This document shows, piece by piece, positions 25,348 to 33,968 of a stretch of DNA of 64,000 nucleotides. The stretch's first letter is position 1. Every line of letters starts with the position of its first letter. The DNA comes from Acidovorax soli (GTDB taxonomy: Bacteria; Pseudomonadota; Gammaproteobacteria; Burkholderiales; Burkholderiaceae_C), in the NCBI RefSeq assembly GCF_014207955.1, contig NZ_JACHLK010000012.1, positions 162,055-226,054 on the forward strand. The letters run 5' to 3'. Position numbers and translations under genes: made by a program. The notes beneath the pieces are model-generated. The model did not search any database. It was not told where the DNA came from and was given only the letters and a program-made list of their open reading frames with translations.

Positions 25348-26943
25348 ATGGCCAACGCCCTTCTTCCCCTTGCCCCTTCCCTCGGTGCCGAACTGCGCCG
25401 TGCCGCCGCCGAGGTGCCGCAGCAGCCCTTCATCCGCATGGCCGCGGGCGAGTGGTCCTACCGCCAGATCGACGAGGCCAGCGACCGCCTGGCCACCGGC
25501 CTGCACGCCCAGGGCGTGCGCGCGGGCCACCATGTCAGCCTGATGCTGCCCAACTGCATCGAGATGGCGATCCTGTGGTTCGCCCTGGCCAAGCTGGGCG
25601 CGGTGGCGGCGCCGGTCAACACCTCGTTCCGCGGCGCGGCGCTGGCCGCCGCCGTCAACCTGGTGGAAAGCCGGCTGGCCGTGGTGCATGCCACCCTGCA
25701 TGCCCAGTGGGCCGAGGTGCAGCCCGAATTGGCGACCGCCACCCAGGTCTTTTTGGTGGGCGAGGGTGGCGCACTGCCCGATGGTTGCCAGCCTTACAGC
25801 CTGCTGTGCAGCGTGGAGCCCACCGCGCTGGCCCTGCCGCGCCCCGAGGTCGCGCCCGATGCCCTGTGCCTGCTGCTCTACACCTCGGGTACCACCGGCC
25901 GCTCCAAGGCCGCCATGATCGCGCACCGCTTCGTGCTGGCCCAGGCGCGGCTCTTCATCGCGGGGCTGGAACTGCGGCCCGACGACGTGCTGTACTGCCC
26001 CTACCCGATGTTCCATCTGGACGCCACGGTCATGACCATCGTGCCCGCGCTGCTGCTGCGCGGCGTGGCCGCCATCGGCGAGCGCTTCAGCGTCTCGCGC
26101 TACTGGGACGAGGTGCGCGCCCTGCAGGCCACCGTGTTCGACTTCATGGGCGCCACGGTCACCATGCTGTGGAAGCAGCCTCCGTCACCGCGCGACCGCG
26201 ACCACCGCGCCCGCCTGGGCTGGGGCGTGCCCCTGCCGGCCTTTGCGCCAGCGTTCGAGCAACGCTTCGGCTGCCGCCTGGTGGAGCTCTACGGCTCCAC
26301 CGAGGCCGGCGGCGTGATGTACACGCCCCTGCATGAGCCGCGGCGCACGGGCTCGTGCGGCAAGGTGGACCCTGCTTTCAGCGCACGCCTGGCAGACCCG
26401 CAGGGCGCCGCAGTGCCCGTGGGCCAGCCCGGCGAACTGCTCATCCGCCCCGAGCAGACCGGCCTGCTGATGCAGGGCTACTACGGCATGCCCGAGGCCA
26501 CGCTCACCGCGTTCAAGGACCTGTGGTTCCACACCGGCGACCTGCTGCGCCAGGATGCCGACGGCTACATGTACTTCGTCGGCCGCACCAAGGACATCGT
26601 GCGCCGCCGCGGCGAGAACATCTCGGCCGCCGAGGTCGAGATGGGCATCGAGACCCACCCCGACGTGCTCGAAAGCGCCGTGTTCGGCGTGCCCAGCGAC
26701 ATGACCGAGGAAGAGGTCATGGCCTGCGTGGTGCTGCGCCCTGGCAGCCGCCTCACGCCGGCCGACCTTGCGCAGCACTGCAGCGAACGCATGGCCCGCT
26801 TCATGGTGCCACGCTATGTGCGCCTGCTGTCCGCACTGCCTAAGACCCCCACCGACAAGGTCGAGAAATTCCGCCTGCAGGCCGAAGGCATTGCGCCGGG
26901 AACGTGGGACCGCGAGACCGACACGCAGCGCACCGCCAATTGA
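25348..26943 (+). CDS. AMP-dependent acyl-CoA synthetase/ligase
   Basis: 531 residues of the ANL superfamily. Motifs: the P-loop LLLYTSGTTGRSKAAM, ELYGSTEAGG (A5), WFHTGDLLRQDADGYMYFVG with the ribose-binding Asp, and GRTKDIVRRRGENIS (A8). The terminal Lys motif lies in PKTPTDKVEKFRL. It adenylates a carboxylic acid and transfers it to CoA; the overall pattern suggests CaiC-like ligases, but substrate cannot be fixed. ATG 25348 is preferred because an upstream in-frame start (25219) would place the promoter inside the coding region. It is followed by an enoyl-CoA hydratase gene in the same operon. Confidence 0.92.
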   Translation: MANALLPLAPSLGAELRRAAAEVPQQPFIRMAAGEWSYRQIDEASDRLATGLHAQGVRAGHHVSLMLPNCIEMAILWFALAKLGAVAAPVNTSFRGAALAAAVNLVESRLAVVHATLHAQWAEVQPELATATQVFLVGEGGALPDGCQPYSLLCSVEPTALALPRPEVAPDALCLLLYTSGTTGRSKAAMIAHRFVLAQARLFIAGLELRPDDVLYCPYPMFHLDATVMTIVPALLLRGVAAIGERFSVSRYWDEVRALQATVFDFMGATVTMLWKQPPSPRDRDHRARLGWGVPLPAFAPAFEQRFGCRLVELYGSTEAGGVMYTPLHEPRRTGSCGKVDPAFSARLADPQGAAVPVGQPGELLIRPEQTGLLMQGYYGMPEATLTAFKDLWFHTGDLLRQDADGYMYFVGRTKDIVRRRGENISAAEVEMGIETHPDVLESAVFGVPSDMTEEEVMACVVLRPGSRLTPADLAQHCSERMARFMVPRYVRLLSALPKTPTDKVEKFRLQAEGIAPGTWDRETDTQRTAN

Positions 26944-26975
26944 CCATCCAACAAACGAAGAAAGCGAGACCCACC

Positions 26976-27737
26976 ATGAGCTTTGCCACCCATACGATCG
27001 AGGGCGCCGTCAGCATCGTCACCCTGCAGCGCCCCGAGCGCCTCAACGCCATCAGCGGCACCCTGCTGGTGGACCTGCACGCCGCCTTGCAGGCTGCGCA
27101 GAACGAGCCCGCCACGCGGGCTATCGTCTTCACCGGCGCGGGTCGCGCCTTCTGCGCGGGCGACGACCTCAAGGAGTTCGGCGAGCAGTCCGAAAGCCCC
27201 GCCGCCATCGCCGAGCACTGCGAGCGCATCCAGCAGATCACGCGCGACATCATGTTCGGCCCCAAGCTCGTCATTGGCGCCGTGCATGGCTATGCCGTGG
27301 GTGGCGGCTTCGAGTGGGTACTCAACTGCGACATGGTGGTGGCGGCAGACACCCTGGTCTGCTTCTTCCCCGAAATGGCGCTGGGCCACTTCGTCACCGG
27401 CGGTGTTACGCACCTGCTGCCCCAGGCCCTGGGCCACCAGCGCACCATGGAACTCATCGTGCTGGGCGAACGCCAGAGCGCCGCAGACCTCAAGGCCCTG
27501 GGCCTGGTCAACCGCGTGGTGCCCGCCGACCAGATGCTGCCCACCGCCCTGGCCCTGGCCGCCGAGGTCGCCACCCGCTCGGCCGGCGCCACCGCACGCC
27601 TCAAGCGCGTGCTGACCTCGGGCCTGGGGCCGCGCATCGAAGAGGCGCTGGCGGCAGAGGGCAAAGCGGCGAATGCCTGCTTTGCAGACCCGGATACGGC
27701 AGAGCGGATCGGGGTGTTCACCCAAGGTCGGCTGTAA
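26976..27737 (+). CDS. Enoyl-CoA hydratase/isomerase family protein
   Basis: 253 residues of the crotonase fold. The CoA oxyanion-hole segments FCAGDDLKEFGE and GYAVGGGFEWVLNCDM are present, and both glutamates used by hydratases are kept (GGGFE and FFPEMALG), so hydratase or dehydratase chemistry is expected rather than pure isomerase. Start at ATG 26976, 32 bp after the ligase stop, in one operon under the sigma-54 promoter. With the ligase it can activate an acid and hydrate its alpha,beta-unsaturated CoA ester. No dehydrogenase or thiolase is in the operon, so the pathway finishes elsewhere or is a short conversion such as a carnitine-type one. Confidence 0.9.
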   Translation: MSFATHTIEGAVSIVTLQRPERLNAISGTLLVDLHAALQAAQNEPATRAIVFTGAGRAFCAGDDLKEFGEQSESPAAIAEHCERIQQITRDIMFGPKLVIGAVHGYAVGGGFEWVLNCDMVVAADTLVCFFPEMALGHFVTGGVTHLLPQALGHQRTMELIVLGERQSAADLKALGLVNRVVPADQMLPTALALAAEVATRSAGATARLKRVLTSGLGPRIEEALAAEGKAANACFADPDTAERIGVFTQGRL

Positions 27738-27767
27738 GCGGGGGAGTCTGCTGGCGAGCGCCGGTCT

Positions 27768-28415
27768 TCAGTGACTGCTGGAGGGACTGGAGGCCGTGAG
27801 GACCATGCAGTCCCTGAAAACGGGTTCGGCACCGTCGAATCGGGTGCCTCGGATGTCGCATTCGTCGAAGAGGCATCCATCGAAAGTGCAGCCCTCAAAG
27901 CGGCTCGCCCTGAAAGCGACCCGGCGCAGATGGGCGTTGGAAAAATCGCAGTTCACGAACCGGGCCCGCAGCGCGCCCCCGGACCACCAGTGGCTCACGA
28001 ACTTGGACGACTGGAAGTTGCAGGAGGTGAATACCGCGTCATCGGCCACAAAACCCACCTTGGCAGAGACGAAGCTGCAGTCGGTGAAGGTGGATGACTT
28101 GGCGTAGGCCTGCTCCAGCCATCCATGGTCGAACTGCACGCGAACGAAGTTCGAGCTGGCGATCGACGTTGCCACGTGGCAGTAGGACAGGTCCACTTCC
28201 GTCAGCTGGGCGTTGTAGAGATTCTGTTGCTGCAATGGGGGGATCGCGTTCGGTGTGGCCATGGCCATGCCCCTGAGGTCTGCCGCATGGAACTGGCGGG
28301 TTCGCAGCATGTGTTCGATGGCAGGCAGGGCTTCTGCGAGAAAGACCGGGTCGCCCCAGCGCTCGCGCAAGGCGCGTCCGCTGGGGCGGGCTGATTTTTT
28401 GGCGGCTGGTGGCAT
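27768..28415 (-). CDS. Pentapeptide repeat protein
   Basis: 215 residues. From about residue 40 the sequence keeps the A(D/N)LXX and F-centred pentapeptide rhythm (ADLRG, LYNAQLTEVDLSY, SNFVRVQF, STFTDCSF, AVFTSCNF, SKFVSHWW, ARFVNCDF, SNAHLRRVAF, SRFEGCTF, CLFDECDI), which folds as a right-handed quadrilateral beta helix. The basic N-terminus is about 40 residues and not repetitive. Codon use is less GC-biased than in neighbours, hinting at different ancestry. Some such proteins (Qnr/MfpA) mimic DNA and protect gyrase, but no feature here proves that. Convergent with the enoyl-CoA hydratase gene, 30 bp away. Confidence 0.85.
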   Translation of the reverse strand: MPPAAKKSARPSGRALRERWGDPVFLAEALPAIEHMLRTRQFHAADLRGMAMATPNAIPPLQQQNLYNAQLTEVDLSYCHVATSIASSNFVRVQFDHGWLEQAYAKSSTFTDCSFVSAKVGFVADDAVFTSCNFQSSKFVSHWWSGGALRARFVNCDFSNAHLRRVAFRASRFEGCTFDGCLFDECDIRGTRFDGAEPVFRDCMVLTASSPSSSH

Positions 28416-28507
28416 GTAGCGGCAGGCGGAAGACGGGGTGGGCGATTATTGTGGAAACACGATCGGCAGCCACCATGGCGGATCATCGGCGTCCTGTGGG
28501 CAGGGGT

Positions 28508-29149
28508 TCACCCCAGCAACGGCACCAGATCCGGATCCCCCTTCGCCATCGCACGCCGGTACGCAGGTCGCGCCCCGATGCGCTGCAGATAGGCGCGGAT
28601 GTTCGGGTGGGGTGTAAGGTCCAGCGGCTGGAACAGCCGCATGGTGGTCAGCGGGAACACGCTCATCACATCGGCGGCAGTGAACTCCTGGCCCGCGAGC
28701 CAGATCGCCTCGCCCAGGCGGGCCTCCACCAGTGCCAGCACCCGGTCCAGCCGCAGCTGCGCGTTCTGCTGCACCGGGTGGTCCGCTGGCAGCTGGGAGC
28801 GGCTCACCGACATCATGCGGCCGATCACGGGCATCAGGTTGCCGTTGGCGAAGTGGAACCAGTACAGGTACTGCGCGTAGTCGGCATGCTCAGGCCCCAG
28901 CTTCAGGCGGCCACCGCCGTGCTTGACGATGATGTACTCGACGATGGCGGCCGACTCGGCCAGCAGCAGGTCGCCGTCTTCGATGAGCGGCGCCGCGCCC
29001 AGTGGGTGCAAAGCCTTGAGCTCGGGCGGCGAAAGTCGCGTGGTGGCATCGCGTGTGTAGTGCACCAGGTCATAGGGCAGGCCCAGCTCTTCGCAGAGCC
29101 AGACGATGCGTTCGGACTGGGAATGGCCCAGGTGGTGGATCTTGAGCAT
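28508..29149 (-). CDS. Glutathione S-transferase family protein
   Basis: 213 residues. The thioredoxin-fold N-terminal domain starts MLKIHHLGHSQSERIVWLCE, with Ser/His residues at the usual catalytic place (HSQS near 9-12) and the glutathione-binding block AAPLIEDGDLLLAESAAIVEYI. The helical C-terminal domain has the N-capping motif WLAGQEFTAADVM. It conjugates or reduces substrates with glutathione in the cytoplasm. It lies 36 bp downstream of the AraC gene and third in an apparent ybhB-like, araC-like, gst operon, so a linked stress role is possible. Substrate unknown. Confidence 0.9.
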   Translation of the reverse strand: MLKIHHLGHSQSERIVWLCEELGLPYDLVHYTRDATTRLSPPELKALHPLGAAPLIEDGDLLLAESAAIVEYIIVKHGGGRLKLGPEHADYAQYLYWFHFANGNLMPVIGRMMSVSRSQLPADHPVQQNAQLRLDRVLALVEARLGEAIWLAGQEFTAADVMSVFPLTTMRLFQPLDLTPHPNIRAYLQRIGARPAYRRAMAKGDPDLVPLLG

Positions 29150-29185
29150 GGGGTGTCGTGGGCGTGAGATGGAGGAATAGAAAGA

Positions 29186-30055
29186 TCACGCGGCGCCGCG
29201 CTCATGGCCGCGTACCGCTGTGGGTGCAAAACCGAAGCGCTGTCGAAAGCGCACCGCAAAGCGCGAGGGTGATTCGTAGCCCACCGACAGCGCGATGGAC
29301 GACACCGGCTGCGTGGTGGCCTGCAGCAGCGTGAGCGCGGTGGCCATGCGCGTGTCCACCAGCAGTTGGGTCAGCGAAGCGCCTTCGGCCACCAGGCGGC
29401 GGCGCAGTGTGGCCTCGGACACGGCGAGCGCGCTGGCGATGCGGCCGGCGGTCCATTCGGTGTCGAGCCGGCCCGTGATGAGGGCGCGCACCTTGGCGGA
29501 CACATCGGCATGCGCTTGCGGCACACGCAAGGCCACGCCGTGCTGCTCCAGCAGCCAGTGCAGCACCTCCAGCACGCGCAGGCGCGCAATGGATTCGGGC
29601 AAGGCCGCATCGGGTGCCAGGGCCTGGGCAGCGCGCTCGAAGGCGCTGGCCAATGGCGCTGCGACCTTGGGCAGCAGGCGCACGCTGGCATGCTGCTGCT
29701 CCAACCGTGCCGCGCGTGCCTGGTAGCCGGGGTCTTCGAGCAGCGCGGTGTCGAACACCAGCCAGCGGGCCTCGTAGTGCGCCACGCCCTCGGGCACGGT
29801 ATTGGTGAAGTCCACCGTCTGCTGCCCGTCGACCACGATGGCCTGCCCGGGCTTGGCGCGGGCCGATGCACCGCGCTCGGAGCGCACGGTCTTGGTTCCC
29901 TGGTCGACCAGGATCAGCGCGGGCTGGTCCATGCGCATGCGCAGGATCTCCAGCCCGCGCCCCTGCAGCACATGGGCGGCCATGCCCACGCCGGGCAGGG
30001 CGTGGATGCTGCGGGCCAGGTGGGCTCCGTCCGGTACGGCATGGCGTGGGCGCAT
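29186..30055 (-). CDS. AraC family transcriptional regulator
   Basis: 289 residues. The C-terminal DNA-binding part has two helix-turn-helix motifs: TAGRIASALAVSEATLRRRLVAEGASL and VSSIALSVGYESPSRFAVRFRQRFGFAPTA, the latter being the family signature. The N-terminal half is a cupin-like sensor (ALILVDQGTKTVRSERG). The ordering resembles regulators that carry the AraC_binding_2-type effector domain. ATG 30055 is the first reasonable start, 28 bp after the YbhB-like gene stop; the frame extends further upstream but into that gene. It probably controls its own operon. Ligand unknown. Confidence 0.88.
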   Translation of the reverse strand: MRPRHAVPDGAHLARSIHALPGVGMAAHVLQGRGLEILRMRMDQPALILVDQGTKTVRSERGASARAKPGQAIVVDGQQTVDFTNTVPEGVAHYEARWLVFDTALLEDPGYQARAARLEQQHASVRLLPKVAAPLASAFERAAQALAPDAALPESIARLRVLEVLHWLLEQHGVALRVPQAHADVSAKVRALITGRLDTEWTAGRIASALAVSEATLRRRLVAEGASLTQLLVDTRMATALTLLQATTQPVSSIALSVGYESPSRFAVRFRQRFGFAPTAVRGHERGAA

Positions 30056-30083
30056 GGTGGGGTTGTGCTCCGTGCTGGCGCGC

Positions 30084-30590
30084 TCAGCGTGCACCCATGG
30101 CGGTGAAGCTGGCCTTGCCCACCGTGTGGGCCCCGGCCATGAAGGCCAGCAGTGCCGGCGTGGCCGTGGGCGGCAGGTCCAGCCGCGGCACATCGAGCGC
30201 GGTCACGGTGAGCACGTAGCGGTGCGTTTCGCCGGGAGGGGGCAGGGGGCCTACATAGCCGGGCACACCCATGTCGGTGTTGATCTCCACCGCTCCCGAT
30301 GGCAGAGCGCTGGTGCCTGCCACGCCTGCGCCACGCGGCAGCGCGCGGGCACTGCCAGGGATGTTGGCCACGGCCCAGTGCCACCAGCCCGAGCCGGTGG
30401 GCGCATCGGGGTCGTACATCGTGACGATGAAGCTTTGCGCACTGGCCGGTGCGCCCTGCCATTCGATCTGCGGCGACAGGTTGTCGCCCGGGCCGCCCAT
30501 GGCGCCGGCGGCAAACTGCGCGCGGGCCACACGGCCATCGGCCATGTCGGGGCTGTGCATGGTGAAGGAGGGTGGGGTGCTGAAAGGCAT
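30084..30590 (-). CDS. YbhB/YbcL family Raf kinase inhibitor-like protein
   Basis: 168 residues of the phosphatidylethanolamine-binding protein (PEBP) fold: NLSPQIEWQGAPASAQSF, MYDPDAPTGSGWWHWAVANIP (the DPDxP and HW ligand-pocket motifs), and PGETHRYVLTVTALDV. The family is widespread in bacteria but its role is not settled. ATG 30590 has AGGAA 6 nt upstream. First gene of a minus-strand group with araC-like and gst genes; a 171-bp gap separates it from the divergent PhnB-like gene, where the promoters must lie. Confidence 0.93.
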   Translation of the reverse strand: MPFSTPPSFTMHSPDMADGRVARAQFAAGAMGGPGDNLSPQIEWQGAPASAQSFIVTMYDPDAPTGSGWWHWAVANIPGSARALPRGAGVAGTSALPSGAVEINTDMGVPGYVGPLPPPGETHRYVLTVTALDVPRLDLPPTATPALLAFMAGAHTVGKASFTAMGAR

Positions 30591-30761
30591 GTCGGTTCCT
30601 GGTAGTGGGTGTGGGGAAAGTCTAGGTTCCGAGGTACTTTCAAAGGGTGCCGCGCCAATCGCATTCTGTGCCAATCCGATCAAGCTCGCGTCCTACAGCG
30701 CGTGGGTTGCAGGCAGGCCTTGGACGCGACACACTGGCCGTTTTCCACACCGGAGACCTGC

Positions 30762-31244
30762 ATGCCCGCCGCCAAGAACACCGTCTGCATCTGGTACGAC
30801 AGCGAGGCCGAGGCCGCTGCCAACTTCTACGCCCAGACCTTTCCCGACACCAAGGTGACGGCCGTGCACCAGGCACCGTCGGACTACCCCGGCGGCGGCA
30901 AGAAGGGCAAGGTGCTCACCGTGGAATTCACCGTCGCGGGCATCCCCTGCATTGGCCTGAACGGCGGCCCGCAGTTTAAGCACAGCGAGGCCTTCTCGTT
31001 CCAGATCGCCACCGACGACCAGGCCGAGACCGACCGCCTGTGGAATGCCATCGTCGGTAACGGCGGGCAGGAGAGCCATTGCGGCTGGTGCAAGGACCGC
31101 TGGGGCATCAACTGGCAGATCACGCCGCGCGTGCTGACCGATGCCATGGCCCAGGGCGGCGACGTGGCCCAGCGTGCGTTCCAGGCCATGATGCCGATGA
31201 AGAAGATCGATGTGGCCGCGATCGAAAAGGCGGTTCGCGGCTGA
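30762..31244 (+). CDS. VOC family protein, PhnB-like
   Basis: 160 residues. The pattern CIWYDSEAEAAANFYAQTFP at the start, EFTVAGIPCIGLNGGPQF in the middle and CGWCKDRWGINWQITPRVL at the end is that of 3-demethylubiquinone-9 3-methyltransferase-like/PhnB proteins of the vicinal oxygen chelate fold. One metal-ligand position typical of true glyoxalases is not obvious, so enzymatic activity is uncertain. ATG 30762 is preferred (MPAAKNTVCIWYD). It is a single gene followed by an AT-rich inverted repeat. Confidence 0.9.
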   Translation: MPAAKNTVCIWYDSEAEAAANFYAQTFPDTKVTAVHQAPSDYPGGGKKGKVLTVEFTVAGIPCIGLNGGPQFKHSEAFSFQIATDDQAETDRLWNAIVGNGGQESHCGWCKDRWGINWQITPRVLTDAMAQGGDVAQRAFQAMMPMKKIDVAAIEKAVRG

Positions 31245-31270
31245 CCCCGCATGCGCGGCTTGCCCGTAGT

Positions 31271-31298
31271 CGCATCGGAAAATTTTTTATCCGATGCG
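31271..31298. promoter_or_regulatory. 28-bp inverted repeat with AT core
   Basis: CGCATCGGA and TCCGATGCG form a perfect 9-bp inverted repeat around an A/T-only centre (31280-31289). It ends 1 bp before the -35 box of the MFS promoter. It could be an operator of that promoter or a transcript end for the VOC gene; the T run is inside the loop rather than after the stem, which argues against a normal terminator. Confidence 0.5.
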
Positions 31299-31299
31299 G

Positions 31300-31329
31300 T
31301 TGACGGGCAGCGAAACCGCACGCCATAAT
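31300..31329 (+). promoter_or_regulatory. Sigma-70 promoter of the MFS transporter gene
   Basis: TTGACG (31300-31305), 18 bp, CATAAT (31324-31329). The start would be near 31336, leaving a leader of about 105 nt before ATG 31441. The leader does not match a riboswitch class I recognise. Confidence 0.6.
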
Positions 31330-31440
31330 CCGCCCCGCAGCCGCTTGCCGGCCTGTCGTAAGCGTTACCGTCATCCAACGCGTCCTTTGTCGAGAGGAGC
31401 CCAGTAAGGGCGTGTCTCGGCGTTCTAAAGGCGCGCTTTC

Positions 31441-32682
31441 ATGACGTCACGTATCCCGCATTCTTCTTCGTCTTCTCTCTCTTCCGTTTCTTCCGTCCGC
31501 CTGCCAGGTGCGGCGCCAGCATCCTCGTCCGTGTTCGCGGGGCTGGCCCCCGTGGTGCTGGCGGTCTTTCTCGGCTTTCTGTCCATCAGCGTTCCGCTCG
31601 GCGCCCTGGCGCTGGAAGTGGGCCACCACCTGGGTTTCGGCGCGGCCACCGTCGGCTGGGCCATCGGCCTGCAGTCGCTGGCCACCTTGCTCACGCGCCA
31701 CCAGGCAGGCACCTTGAGCGACCAGCGCGGGCCGCGCTTTGCCGTGCTGCTGGGCCTGCCGCTCACGGCCTGCGCGGGCCTGGCCTATGTGCTGGCCAGC
31801 CTGCTGCCCCTGGCGCCTGTGGCCAGCCTGGCGCTGGTCCTGCTTGGCCGGCTGGTGGCGGGCCTCGGTGAAAGCCTGTTCCTCACCGGCCTCATGAGCT
31901 GGGGCATTGCGCGCGTGGGGCCGGCGCGCACCGGCGCCGTCATGTCCTGGGTGGGCATTGCCATCTATGCCGCGCTGGGCCTGGGCGCACCGCTGGGGCT
32001 GGCGGTGCAGCCATCCTTCGGCTTTGCCGGTGTGGGGGCGCTCGCATGCCTCACGCCCGTCGTGGCCTGGGCCATTGCGCTGCGGCTGCCGGCCGTGCCC
32101 GGCTCGGGCGGCCAGCAGCGCGTGCCCTTCCACCGCGTGCTGGGCCTCATCTGGCGGCCGGGTCTGGTGCTGGCACTGGCCACCGTGCCTTATGCGGCCA
32201 TGGCGGCCTTTCTCACGCTGGCCTACGCGGCCCATGGCTGGCCGCATGCGGGCACCGCGCTGCTGGGCTTCAGTGCGGCCTACATCCTGGTGCGCCTGGT
32301 CGGCTCGGGCCTGCCGGACCGTTTTGGCGCCACGGCCGTGGCGGTGGGCTCGCTCGCCTTCGAGGCCGTGGGCCAGGTGCTGATCTGGCAGGCCACCAGC
32401 CCCACCATCGCCGTGCTGGGCGCCACGCTCACGGGGCTGGGCTTCTCGCTCGTGTTCCCGGCCATGGGGGTGCTCGCCACGCGCTCGGTACCACCCGATC
32501 AGCGCGGCCGCGCGGTGGGCAACTTCATCGCGTTTGCCGACATTGCGCTGGGCGTGACGGGGCCGGTGGTGGGGGTGGCCACGCAGTGGTTTGGCATCAC
32601 CACGGCCTTTCTGGTGGGGGCGGGTGCCACCTGCGTGGCGCTGGCTTTGCTGGCTACCGTGCGCTTGGGGCGCAGTGAGTGA
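31441..32682 (+). CDS. Major facilitator superfamily transporter, YhhS/YfcJ-like
   Basis: 413 residues with 12 predicted membrane helices. The N-terminus is Ser-rich (HSSSSSLSSVSSV), then helix 1 starts near FAGLAPVVLAVFLGFLSISV. Motif A-like GTLSDQRGPRFAVLLG lies between helices 2 and 3, and GFSLVFPAMGVLATRSVPP is a signature of the YhhS/YfcJ group of proton-driven exporters. Substrate unknown; members have been linked to herbicide or sugar-analog efflux. A TTGACG/CATAAT promoter and an inverted repeat lie upstream. Its stop codon directly abuts the convergent LacI gene (32682/32683). Confidence 0.88.
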   Translation: MTSRIPHSSSSSLSSVSSVRLPGAAPASSSVFAGLAPVVLAVFLGFLSISVPLGALALEVGHHLGFGAATVGWAIGLQSLATLLTRHQAGTLSDQRGPRFAVLLGLPLTACAGLAYVLASLLPLAPVASLALVLLGRLVAGLGESLFLTGLMSWGIARVGPARTGAVMSWVGIAIYAALGLGAPLGLAVQPSFGFAGVGALACLTPVVAWAIALRLPAVPGSGGQQRVPFHRVLGLIWRPGLVLALATVPYAAMAAFLTLAYAAHGWPHAGTALLGFSAAYILVRLVGSGLPDRFGATAVAVGSLAFEAVGQVLIWQATSPTIAVLGATLTGLGFSLVFPAMGVLATRSVPPDQRGRAVGNFIAFADIALGVTGPVVGVATQWFGITTAFLVGAGATCVALALLATVRLGRSE

Positions 32683-33699
32683 CTACGCAGCGTCCACTGA
32701 CGTGGAGCGCCGCTCGATCAGCCGGAACCCCAGGTCCACGATGGGCTGCTCCACCGTCTCGCCGTTGCAGCGTGCCAGGATGAGCTGGGCGGCCAGGCTG
32801 CCGATCCCGGGCCCGTCCACATGCACCGTGGTGATCGACGGCACCATGTGCGCGCCGAACTCGGCATTGCCAAAGCCCACCACGGCCAGGTCCTCGGGCA
32901 CGCGCAGGCCGCGCGCCTGGGCCTCCACCAGCACGCCGTGGGCCAGCGTGTCGGAACTGCAGCACACGGCCTCCAGACCCGGCTCCTGGTCCAGCAATTC
33001 GGCCAGCGCACGCCGGCCCAGGGCCAGGCTGCTGGGCGCGGGCACCACGGCGGTGGGCACATCGCTGCGGCCCAGGGTGGCCAGAAAGCCCTCGCGGCGC
33101 AGCATGGCGCGGTGGTCGCTGCCGGTGGCAACGCCCACCTTCTTCCACCCGCGCGAGAGGAAATAGCCGCCCACCGCACCGCCCACCTTGAGGTGCGAGA
33201 AGCCGATCACCATGTCCACCGGCCGGTCGCTCAGGTCCCAGGTCTCGACCACGGGAATGCCCGATCGCACCAGGCGCTCGCGCGCCTTCTGCGACTGCAC
33301 CAGGCCGGTCATCACGATGCCGTCGGGCTGGCGGCTGATCATGGTGTTGAGCACGGCCTCCTCGCGCTCGGCGTCGTAGTTGGTCTGGCCCACGATGACC
33401 TGGTAGCCCCCGGCGGCCAGGGCCGAGGTGAGCGTTTGCACGGTGGGCAGAAACTGCGACACCGACAGCGCCGGCACGATGGCTGCCACCATGCGGCTGC
33501 GCTTGGATTTCAGGCCCCCGGCCAGCAGGTTGGGGATGTAGCCCGTGGCCTCCACGGCTTCGCGCACCTTGGCAATCGTCTTGTCCGACACCACGCCGGG
33601 GTTGCTCAGCGCGCGCGATGCGGTGATGAGCGACACGCCCGCGACCTTGGCCACATCGTGCAGGGTGACGGGTTTGTGGTGAGGGGAGGGGGTGCTCAT
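32683..33699 (-). CDS. LacI family regulator, GntR-like, of the aldarate operon
   Basis: 338 residues. The N-terminal LacI helix-turn-helix VTLHDVAKVAGVSLITASRALSNPG (about 11-35) and hinge (LLAGGLKSKRSRMVA) precede a periplasmic-binding-protein-like effector domain (VGFGNAEFGAHMVPSITTVHVDG). By eye it is nearest the gluconate-type (GntR) branch. ATG 33699 is chosen because the LacI domain begins 10 residues later. Two 16-bp operators with the GntR-type CG centre lie in the 375-bp gap to the divergent operon, so it most likely represses the galactarate genes and is released by an aldarate or related acid. Confidence 0.92.
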   Translation of the reverse strand: MSTPSPHHKPVTLHDVAKVAGVSLITASRALSNPGVVSDKTIAKVREAVEATGYIPNLLAGGLKSKRSRMVAAIVPALSVSQFLPTVQTLTSALAAGGYQVIVGQTNYDAEREEAVLNTMISRQPDGIVMTGLVQSQKARERLVRSGIPVVETWDLSDRPVDMVIGFSHLKVGGAVGGYFLSRGWKKVGVATGSDHRAMLRREGFLATLGRSDVPTAVVPAPSSLALGRRALAELLDQEPGLEAVCCSSDTLAHGVLVEAQARGLRVPEDLAVVGFGNAEFGAHMVPSITTVHVDGPGIGSLAAQLILARCNGETVEQPIVDLGFRLIERRSTSVDAA

Positions 33700-33703
33700 G
33701 GAC

Positions 33704-33765
33704 GGGTACGGCAAAGCCAGGGCCGCGCTGGCGCAAAAGATGGAGAAGAAGCGAAGCCCGTACCC
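33704..33765. repeat. Inverted repeat GGGTACGG / CCGTACCC in the lacI leader
   Basis: GGGTACGG (33704-33711) and CCGTACCC (33758-33765) are exact inverted copies 46 bp apart, just upstream of the LacI start on its strand. They could form a leader stem in the lacI mRNA. No function is assigned. The rest of the 375-bp gap holds the promoter and operators listed separately. Confidence 0.35.
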
Positions 33766-33850
33766 TACCAAAATTCCGGGCGCCTTCCGGTGTTGGCAAC
33801 CTGGGCGGCATTCCCCGTGGCGGGTCTGCAGATTCCGCGCATTTTTCCGG

Positions 33851-33879
33851 TTGACTGCACAAAATGACAACGATATCAT
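33851..33879 (+). promoter_or_regulatory. Sigma-70 promoter of the aldarate operon
   Basis: TTGACT (33851-33856), 17 bp, TATCAT (33874-33879): a near-consensus promoter. The -10 box is inside operator 1, so repressor binding would exclude RNA polymerase. Predicted start near 33886, leader about 190 nt to the first ATG at 34075. Confidence 0.8.
33864..33879. promoter_or_regulatory. LacI-family operator 1
   Basis: ATGACAACGATATCAT, a 16-bp imperfect palindrome with the central CG typical of LacI/GntR-family sites (ideal ATGATAACGTTATCAT). It covers the spacer and the -10 box of the aldarate promoter. Confidence 0.8.
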
Positions 33880-33968
33880 TCGCGCCGAACGGTAGCAAAG
33901 GCACTTTCACGAAGGCTGAAGCTTTCGGAAGAATGAGGCACCCGACGGGGCTGCTTCATTTGCCAAAA

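Noticed and set aside
33692..33895. A 67-residue open frame in the LacI/aldarate intergenic region
   Set aside because: It runs through the promoter and operator 1, has no ribosome site and no recognisable features.
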